This document shows, in pieces, positions 57,839 through 64,000 of a stretch of 64,000 bases of DNA (the stretch's first letter is position 1; every line of letters starts with the position of its first letter). This DNA is from Veillonella intestinalis. GTDB lineage: Bacteria; Bacillota; Negativicutes; Veillonellales; Veillonellaceae. The stretch is taken from the NCBI RefSeq assembly GCF_943193155.1, contig NZ_CALPDB010000003.1, positions 186,001 through 250,000 on the forward strand, written 5' to 3'. The position numbers were made by a program, and so were the translations under genes. The notes below the pieces were generated by a model, which did not search any database, was not told where the DNA came from, and saw only the letters and a list, made by a program, of their open reading frames with translations.

Positions 57839-59332
57839 ATGAATAAACAACGTGTTGTCTGGCTTCATGAGCAACTACCAACTTGGGAAGAAAAGGGGTG
57901 GATTACCAAAGAACATGCCGCTCAAATGAAAGTGTTCTACGGTACCATTGAAACTAAAAAAGGGCCTTCATGGCGTCGCTTGTTGGTATTATTGCTAGGT
58001 TTATTATTAATTAGTTTAGGTTTATTTTTATTATTTGCCGGCTATTGGTATAGCTTTTCGCCGGCTGGTCGTATGGATTGGTGTATAGCCCTTTTATTAG
58101 TAGCTGTCATTGCCCTCGGTCTTGGCGTGTGGAAAGCACCGCGCAGTAGCTTATATGCCGAAGGGGTGGGGCTTTTTTATACATTAGCCTTACTGTTATC
58201 TACGTGGCTTATGGGGGATACGTATTATACAGGCGAAGGGCTTGGATTTTACGCTCTTTTGTGTATGGTCTTAATATTGCCCGTGGTGTATTTGTTGGGC
58301 TCTCATTTTACTATGATGGCCTATTTGCTTATCGGCTTGGCTTGGAGTGTATCTGCTCATGATGTGACCATTTGGGGCGAACCTATTTGGCTGTGGCTGT
58401 TATTAGCTGCGGGAAGTCCGTTTTTTGCAGAGCAATTACGTAAACAAAGTCAGTCATATTTATCGTTATTATGGCTCTCTTGGGTATATGTAGGCGCTAT
58501 TTTTGGTGCTATTTTCTTCACCATTAATTCCTATCAGTTATCTTTAGGTCTATTCTTTGTGGCGGCTTTATCAGCAGCTACTTATGCTCTAGGAAGTTTA
58601 TCGCGTGAACAGGGAATTTGGTCACTCCCATTCCGTGGCGTAGGTGTGTTAGGTCTCATGTATGTTGTTGTATATGGCACCTTCCTTCAGACTTGGCAAG
58701 ATGAAGCTGTGGCGAACATAAATTGGCTCAGTATTGTACTAGCTGTGTTAGCCTTAGCTTTAGTGCTAGGGTCACTAAATGCATTGTGGCAAAAACGACA
58801 GGGCCCTGAGATGCTAATTGTTCTATGCCCTATCGTAGTTGGTATACTTATGGGGCTAGCTCATGCGGGCATAACACCGTTGACAGTTTCTATTATTTTT
58901 AATTTATATGTTATTTGTTTGGCGATAGTATTATTATGGCAAGGCACTATGTCTAAACGAGTAGCATTAGTAAATGGTTGTATTTTTACCTTCCTTGCGA
59001 TGATTGGCGCTCGCTTCTTTGATCCTGCGTTTACCTTTGTAGAGCGTGGTTTCACCTTCATTGTAGTAGGTAGTGCTATTTTTGTAGTAAATCTATTTTA
59101 TATGTGGCGAAAACAAGCTCAGCAGGTACAAATTAATTCATCCGTAGCAAAAGCGAATCGTCGCGTACGGCGGTCGAGTCAAATGAATGACGATGAACCT
59201 GAAATACAGGATAGTCAGTTAGTACAGGACAATAAGATAACTCCCAATGAGCAATTCGGTACTACCAGTGAGGAAAACCGAATAGCTACAGATTCCGTAG
59301 GTCGAAAGGAGGGGGCTAACGATGCTGAATAA
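57839..59332 (+). CDS. DUF2157 membrane protein
   Basis: This 497-residue protein has a soluble N-terminal segment (LHEQLPTWEEKGWITKEHAA) typical of DUF2157, then about a dozen hydrophobic helices and a charged C-terminal tail of about 60 residues. No function is known for the family. The chosen ATG follows GGAGGCGCT. Its end overlaps the GDYXXLXY-type gene by 11 bases. Confidence 0.8.
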   Translation: MNKQRVVWLHEQLPTWEEKGWITKEHAAQMKVFYGTIETKKGPSWRRLLVLLLGLLLISLGLFLLFAGYWYSFSPAGRMDWCIALLLVAVIALGLGVWKAPRSSLYAEGVGLFYTLALLLSTWLMGDTYYTGEGLGFYALLCMVLILPVVYLLGSHFTMMAYLLIGLAWSVSAHDVTIWGEPIWLWLLLAAGSPFFAEQLRKQSQSYLSLLWLSWVYVGAIFGAIFFTINSYQLSLGLFFVAALSAATYALGSLSREQGIWSLPFRGVGVLGLMYVVVYGTFLQTWQDEAVANINWLSIVLAVLALALVLGSLNALWQKRQGPEMLIVLCPIVVGILMGLAHAGITPLTVSIIFNLYVICLAIVLLWQGTMSKRVALVNGCIFTFLAMIGARFFDPAFTFVERGFTFIVVGSAIFVVNLFYMWRKQAQQVQINSSVAKANRRVRRSSQMNDDEPEIQDSQLVQDNKITPNEQFGTTSEENRIATDSVGRKEGANDAE

Positions 59333-59948
59333 AGTGTATGTAAAATGGTTGCTTTTCTTAGTGGTAGCCATTGTGACCTTAGTATCGCCCTTCTTTATTC
59401 AACAGAGGTCTACTTCGCTGTTACAAGGCGGTGGAGAATATCAGTGGCCAGTGTCCTTGTCACGAACGGCTAGTTGGATACCTTCTGATTATTTAGAGGT
59501 GAAGTTTTTAGGAAGCCGAGCTCCTTGGCAAGGGACAACTTTGCCGGCGGTGAATCAAGAAGTATATGTGTGGGTGATACCTAAGGCTAATGGGATTTTA
59601 GAAGTGAAAGGCGTAGCGGATACAAAGCCAACTTCTGGGGATTATATTTTAGCCCGCGTTACCAAAATTGATGGCACTGATGTAGAATTTCAACTATTAT
59701 TTAATCGGGTCACATTAGACTTAAATAAAGTGAATCCTCAATTTTATACTACGTACAAGGGAACCTTATTGGCGACTTTAAAAATTAAAGATGGCTATGG
59801 TATTGTAACTGGCGTTTATTCACGGGGCGTGGCCTTAGAGATGGCAACGCCAGAAAGTGAAGCGCAACAAGAGTTGGATAGTCGTACGCCTGTTGAACAG
59901 ATTGGTGAACCCGCTGCTAGTGGTGTAATGGTGACGGTCGGTGAATAA
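59322..59948 (+). CDS. GDYXXLXY-type membrane-anchored protein
   Basis: This 208-residue protein has one N-terminal membrane helix and a periplasmic beta domain. The segment SGDYILARV resembles the GDYxxLxY motif of a small family usually encoded next to DUF2157 or DUF4401 proteins, as here. The last two motif positions differ. The function is unknown; the pair probably forms one membrane complex. Confidence 0.75.
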   Translation: MLNKVYVKWLLFLVVAIVTLVSPFFIQQRSTSLLQGGGEYQWPVSLSRTASWIPSDYLEVKFLGSRAPWQGTTLPAVNQEVYVWVIPKANGILEVKGVADTKPTSGDYILARVTKIDGTDVEFQLLFNRVTLDLNKVNPQFYTTYKGTLLATLKIKDGYGIVTGVYSRGVALEMATPESEAQQELDSRTPVEQIGEPAASGVMVTVGE

Positions 59949-60021
59949 AGACTGGCTCAAGACCTACTTTTAGGTATATAATAAAAGGCAAATAAAATTC
60001 GTAGAGTATAGGAGTGGGGTC

Positions 60022-60318
60022 ATGGATGTAAGTCATGGGCAAGTAGATGTACAACAGTTGGCTGATTTATTTAAAGTATTAGGTGATCCAACACGGATAC
60101 GCATTGTGCAACAGCTATTGAATAAGGAAATGTGTGTTACCGATATAGCAGAGGCTATGGGGATGGGGCAATCAGCCATTTCTCATCAATTGCGTGTGTT
60201 GCGACAAGCTCGTTTAGTTACATTTCGCAAAGAAGGCAAGACTGCTTTATATAGTTTAAATGATGAGCATGTGGTTGTACTATTAAGTCAAGGTATTGAA
60301 CACGTTTCACATCAATAA
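60022..60318 (+). CDS. ArsR/SmtB-family metal-sensing repressor, alpha-5 type
   Basis: This 98-residue winged-helix repressor has the recognition helix MGMGQSAISHQLRVLRQARL. In the C-terminal helix, Asp81, His83, His94 and His97 reproduce exactly the D-x-H-x10-H-x2-H spacing of the zinc/cobalt site of CzrA and SmtB. The alpha-3 CxC arsenic/cadmium site is absent (single Cys in EMCVTDIA). This predicts a Zn(II)/Co(II) sensor. No metal exporter gene is adjacent in the window. Confidence 0.9.
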   Translation: MDVSHGQVDVQQLADLFKVLGDPTRIRIVQQLLNKEMCVTDIAEAMGMGQSAISHQLRVLRQARLVTFRKEGKTALYSLNDEHVVVLLSQGIEHVSHQ

Positions 60319-60339
60319 GGACAATTGTATATACGAGAT

Positions 60340-60367
60340 AAACCGCCTAGGTAGGCGGTTTTCTTTT
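60340..60367 (+). terminator. terminator of the arsR gene
   Basis: AACCGCCTA and TAGGCGGTT flank a 2-base gap and are followed by TTCTTTT. Confidence 0.85.
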
Positions 60368-60422
60368 AGTCCGTGACAATGGTATAATAAATTGTCAACA
60401 TAGTTTAACAATGAGGATTTTT

Positions 60423-61586
60423 ATGAAATATACAATTTTTTCTACAGACATAACGAATCCATTGGCCGTATGGCAACACTTTGATGGAAGTGAGCGTGTT
60501 TACTGGCATGACACGCAAGTAAATTGTGTTATTGTAGCCGCTGAACGAGTGAGAGCTATTACGGAAGCCGAATTAGCTGATTATCCTTGGGCGTGGTATA
60601 GCCAAAGTTTTTTTGACACGATTAACGATGATAGTTGGCAAGGCATGGGCAATGAATTAGTAGTGTTTAAGCACTACTATGTAAAAGAAGAAGGAAAAGC
60701 GTATTGGGTAACGATTAATAGTGAAGCCCCAACTGTGAGCGAAAGTGCAATACCTCACGTACAGCATGCCTATGAAATGGTGACCACTGGTGATTATCCA
60801 GCGTGGGAGCAACTCTTTGAAGGCATTCAACAGGCTATTCATAGCGGTGAAGTTACCAAAGTAGTAGCTTCACGGAAAGTGGCCTTTCATAGTGAACGCC
60901 CCTTTGAAAGTACGTCGATTATTGGTAATTTAGTGGCTCAAAATCAAGGGGCCTTTATCTTTGCGTATGGGAAAGGGGAGGCTGTTTTTCTAGGTGCTTC
61001 GCCAGAAGTATTAGTTCGTAAGCGTGGTCAAGATTTTATGAGTTATGCTTTAGCAGGAACCCTCAAAAAAGACCATATTCAAGATGGTGGCGCTCGTCTA
61101 TTGGAGGACCCAAAAAATTTGCGGGAACATCAAATTGTGATTGACCGTATTCGCCAAACCATGCTGTCCTTGTGTGATAAGGTTGATGTACAAGAAACGC
61201 ATATTATGGAATTGCCTAATTTATATCATTTACGAACGTTATTATATGGGCATGATACTAAAGATTCTATATTAACTATGGCTAAAGCTTTACACCCTAC
61301 GCCGGCTATGGGCGGAGAGCCTCGCGAGGCAGCCTTAGCGGTATTGAAAAAATATGAGCCTTATGAGCGTGGTTTATATGCTGCTCCTCTAGGTTGGGTC
61401 TGTGGTAATACGCCATTATTTCGTGAAGCGGGCGATGGTTTATTGATTGTAGGCATTCGTTCTGCCTTGATTCAGGGACAAGATTTATATGCCTATGCTG
61501 GTTGTGGTGTAGTTGCAGAATCTGACTGTGAAGCGGAATATACCGAAACAGCTACAAAATTGCAAACTATTTTAAACGCATTATGA
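60423..61586 (+). CDS. menF: isochorismate synthase
   Basis: MenF converts chorismate to isochorismate, opening the classical menaquinone pathway. The 387-residue enzyme has the chorismate-binding domain at about 140-385: VASRKVAF, GASPEVLVRKRG, YALAGTLKK, LREHQIVIDRI, LHPTPAMGGEP and GCGVVAESDCEAEYTET. The ATG after TGAGGATT is preferred to the in-frame ATG at 60411, which overlaps this site. It is followed by menD and menH. Confidence 0.93.
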   Translation: MKYTIFSTDITNPLAVWQHFDGSERVYWHDTQVNCVIVAAERVRAITEAELADYPWAWYSQSFFDTINDDSWQGMGNELVVFKHYYVKEEGKAYWVTINSEAPTVSESAIPHVQHAYEMVTTGDYPAWEQLFEGIQQAIHSGEVTKVVASRKVAFHSERPFESTSIIGNLVAQNQGAFIFAYGKGEAVFLGASPEVLVRKRGQDFMSYALAGTLKKDHIQDGGARLLEDPKNLREHQIVIDRIRQTMLSLCDKVDVQETHIMELPNLYHLRTLLYGHDTKDSILTMAKALHPTPAMGGEPREAALAVLKKYEPYERGLYAAPLGWVCGNTPLFREAGDGLLIVGIRSALIQGQDLYAYAGCGVVAESDCEAEYTETATKLQTILNAL

Positions 61587-61601
61587 TATTGAGGTATGAC
61601 T

Positions 61602-63353
61602 ATGAATGAATATATAGCAGCTGCTGTCGATGAGTTATATCAGTTAGGGGCCCGTCATGTAGTCTTTAGCGGTGGCTCTAGGTCGACAACTATGGCAATG
61701 CTGTTTATGGCGCAAGGTCAATACAAAACATATATGAATATTGATGAACGTTCGGCAGGATTCTTTGCTTTAGGAATTGCTAAGCGGACTCAACAGCCTG
61801 TTGTTTTAGTATGCACCTCAGGTTCGGCGGGCGCTCATTATTATCCAGCGCTTATTGAGGCGTACTATAGTCGAGTGCCGTTAATTGTATTAACCGCTGA
61901 TCGACCACCGGAGGCTCAGTTTATAGGGGCACCGCAAACAATGGATCAAATAAAGCTTTTTGGCTCTTATGTAAAGCATTTTGAAACTTTAAGTCCTTGT
62001 GAGGGCGATTTTATATATCCACGCCAAGTTATGGCTAGAGCCTACATGGCGGCTACAGATGTAGTGCCTGGGCCAGTTCATATTAATGTACCTTTGCGAG
62101 AACCTTTGGTGCCTTATACAGAAGCTACTTATTTTGAAAAAGGCCGTCAATCAAAACCGTTCCAAAAATTATTGGGACAAGGTCAACTTAGTATAGCTGA
62201 GGGTGAAACGTTGGCCGCGGAATTGCAAGGTAAGCGTGGTCTTATGCTTTGTGGCCCCCTTACTGGTCATGAAAGTTGGTCATTGGATTACCGGACAGCT
62301 TTATTAGCCTTAGCACAGCAGTTACAAACACCAATCTTAGCAGATCCCTTATCACCTATGCGGGCTGTCAGTGATGAACTACTTATAGATAGTTATGATG
62401 CTTTTTTGAGTAATCCTGATTGGCAAGAGGCGTTGAGACCAGATTATATTCTTCTATTTGGTCAAATTCCCGTTTCAAAGCGTTTACAACAATTTGTAAA
62501 ACAGCAAACGCAAGCTGTATGTTACCAAATAGATTCTGGTGCAGCTTATCGTAATGGCGCATTGACTACGAATATCGTGATTCAGGTAGACCCTAAAGCC
62601 TGGGCAGAACAAATGGTAGTTAGCTTAACTAAGATGAAGGCTGGCGCTGACTTAGTGAATGATAATGGGCAAGAGCAGCCTATAACACAGGACGTAGCTG
62701 ATTTTGTCAATCGCTGGCAACAGGCACAGCGCCTTATGCGCAAACAATTAAATAAGGTGGCTACAGAAGGTACTTTATTTGAAGGTCGCTTTGTCTATGA
62801 ATTACAGCAAGTATTACCTAGTGGTACTAATGTGGTTGTTGCCAATAGTATGCCTATTCGTGATTTTGATTATTTTTGGTCGCAAGGTACAGACCAAATA
62901 AAAATTTATGGCAATCGTGGCATTAATGGTATTGATGGTGTAGAGTCCACTGCCTTAGGTGTAGGTGCTGCTTATGGAGAACCTACTGTATTGGTAACTG
63001 GCGATTTATCCTTTTTCCACGATATGAATGGTCTTGTGATGGGACAGACTGAGAAGCTCAATCTTTTAATCGTGCTATTTAACAATGATGGGGGCGGTAT
63101 TTTTGAATATTTACCGCAAAAAGGGGTTCCTAATTTTGAATATTTATTTGGTACCCCCCAAGGCCTTACTTATAGTGCTTTAGCTGACTTGATGGGCGTT
63201 CAATATCAGGTGATTACTGATTATGAAACTTTCCCTCAAAGCGTACAAAAGGCGCTGGCAATAGGTGGTATCCATATATTAGAAGTAAAAACAAATCGTG
63301 AAGTCAGTCGTGAACTTCACAGAAAGTATACGGTAAGTGTGTATGAAAAATGA
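61602..63353 (+). CDS. menD: 2-succinyl-5-enolpyruvyl-6-hydroxy-3-cyclohexene-1-carboxylate synthase
   Basis: MenD is the thiamine-diphosphate enzyme that joins isochorismate and 2-oxoglutarate. Family segments include FSGGSRSTTMAML, the catalytic glutamate in NIDERSAGFFALG, VCTSGSAGAHYYPALIEA, LTADRPPEAQFIGAPQTMDQ, GNRGINGIDG and the TPP/metal loop GDLSFFHDMNGL with NNDGGGIF. The ATG at 61602 is seven bases after GAGG; the ATG at 61596 is too close. It overlaps menH by ten bases. Confidence 0.96.
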   Translation: MNEYIAAAVDELYQLGARHVVFSGGSRSTTMAMLFMAQGQYKTYMNIDERSAGFFALGIAKRTQQPVVLVCTSGSAGAHYYPALIEAYYSRVPLIVLTADRPPEAQFIGAPQTMDQIKLFGSYVKHFETLSPCEGDFIYPRQVMARAYMAATDVVPGPVHINVPLREPLVPYTEATYFEKGRQSKPFQKLLGQGQLSIAEGETLAAELQGKRGLMLCGPLTGHESWSLDYRTALLALAQQLQTPILADPLSPMRAVSDELLIDSYDAFLSNPDWQEALRPDYILLFGQIPVSKRLQQFVKQQTQAVCYQIDSGAAYRNGALTTNIVIQVDPKAWAEQMVVSLTKMKAGADLVNDNGQEQPITQDVADFVNRWQQAQRLMRKQLNKVATEGTLFEGRFVYELQQVLPSGTNVVVANSMPIRDFDYFWSQGTDQIKIYGNRGINGIDGVESTALGVGAAYGEPTVLVTGDLSFFHDMNGLVMGQTEKLNLLIVLFNNDGGGIFEYLPQKGVPNFEYLFGTPQGLTYSALADLMGVQYQVITDYETFPQSVQKALAIGGIHILEVKTNREVSRELHRKYTVSVYEK

Positions 63354-64000
63354 ATTTGATACAGACGAAACACATGTGTATGACCAAGGTGAGCGGTCGG
63401 AGGTAGAAGCGGTTTTAGAAGCAGCCGATGATGTATATATCAATATTGATAATGTATCTTACCATGTTTCTTTACGGGGGGAAGGTATGCCATTGATTTG
63501 CTTACATGGTTTTGCTGAAGCTGGTGATACATGGGATAAACTGAATATTCCCGGTTTTCGTCTATATTGTGTTGATTTTCTAGGTCATGGTGTATCTGAT
63601 CGTTCCAATGATCCTGTTATGTACCAATTAGATACAGTGTTACGTCATTTGTATACCTTGATTCATACGTTAGTAGGTCATGAATCCTATGGTATTTTGG
63701 GCTATTCAATGGGTGGTCGCATTGCCTTACAATATGCGGCTATGTATGAGCCTGAGCGATTGATGTTTTTGTTGCTGGAATCAGCTGCACCAGGAATTGA
63801 AGATATGCAAGTGCGTCAAGAACGGGCTATGGCAGATAAGGAATTGGCTAATAAAATAGAAACGCATTCCATTGAATGGTTTGAAGCCATGTGGTCACAA
63901 CTGCCCATTTTTAAGACGCAACAAAAATTATCACCAGCGGTGCAACAGACTATAAAAGATCGGCGCTTAAGTAATACGCCTGAGGTACTCGCTCATACAT
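63344..64000 (+). CDS. menH: MenH-like alpha/beta hydrolase, 3' end outside the window
   Basis: The frame opens with ATG inside the menD end and stays open to the window edge (219 codons). It encodes an alpha/beta hydrolase: oxyanion/entry segment CLHGFAEAGDTWDKL, DFLGHGVSDR, and the nucleophile elbow GYSMGGRIAL. The order menF-menD-menH fits the enzyme that eliminates pyruvate to form SHCHC in menaquinone synthesis. Residues 1-40 are an extra acidic extension not usual in MenH. Confidence 0.88.

Overview
The window is about 40% GC and reads as a chromosomal segment of a diderm Firmicute of the class Negativicutes, most likely the genus Veillonella. Supporting this are a trimeric autotransporter adhesin with an outer-membrane anchor next to Firmicute-type RNA regulation (a T-box leader and a glmS ribozyme), menaquinone genes, a B12-salvage gene and a Mo-hydroxylase operon. 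The genus call is by overall resemblance, not by a database search.

Layout. Bases 1-5,400 hold the end of a DUF2827-like gene, a long AT-rich gap, and a 1,254-residue Ser/Ala-repeat trimeric autotransporter with its own promoter, a hairpin-containing leader, and a decayed second copy of its tail. Bases 5,400-17,000 carry a DASS carboxylate transporter, a GntR regulator with ispE, two tandem YitT membrane proteins, phosphoglucomutase, an ACT/UPF0210 pair, and wecA/tagO-wecB for envelope glycans. Bases 17,300-24,600 are the complete F1Fo ATP synthase operon (atpZ-atpI-B-E-F-H-A-G-D-C). Bases 24,800-27,900 form a methionine block: a T-box leader, metA of the acetyl-transferring type, and metY. 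Bases 27,900-37,430 are mixed: a frameshifted MerR/GyrI regulator, a second MerR gene with a classic 19-bp-spacer promoter, a flavin reductase beside the remnant of an HxlR regulator, pepD, asparaginase, cbiZ, an MscS channel, a short DD-carboxypeptidase, yfbR and queG. Bases 37,500-44,340 are an eight-gene molybdenum hydroxylase operon with the YqeB/YqeC markers of selenium-dependent enzymes. Bases 44,460-51,370 link c-di-AMP synthesis (cdaA, cdaR) to amino-sugar synthesis (glmM, then glmS under a self-cleaving ribozyme). The remainder has trpS, a three-gene polar amino-acid ABC transporter with an unknown secreted protein, a universal stress protein, a DUF2157/GDYXXLXY pair, an ArsR metal sensor, and menF-menD-menH (menH cut by the window end).

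How the genes fit together. Much of the window serves the envelope: adhesin, WecA/WecB, GlmM/GlmS feeding UDP-GlcNAc, CdaA/CdaR, DD-carboxypeptidase and IspE for the isoprenoid carrier. A second theme is anaerobic energy metabolism: ATP synthase, menaquinone, a dicarboxylate-type carrier, and a Mo-hydroxylase that may handle purines. RNA control is unusually visible (T-box, glmS ribozyme, adhesin leader). Several regulators are broken or orphaned (MerR/GyrI frameshift, HxlR remnant, ArsR without a metal exporter beside it).
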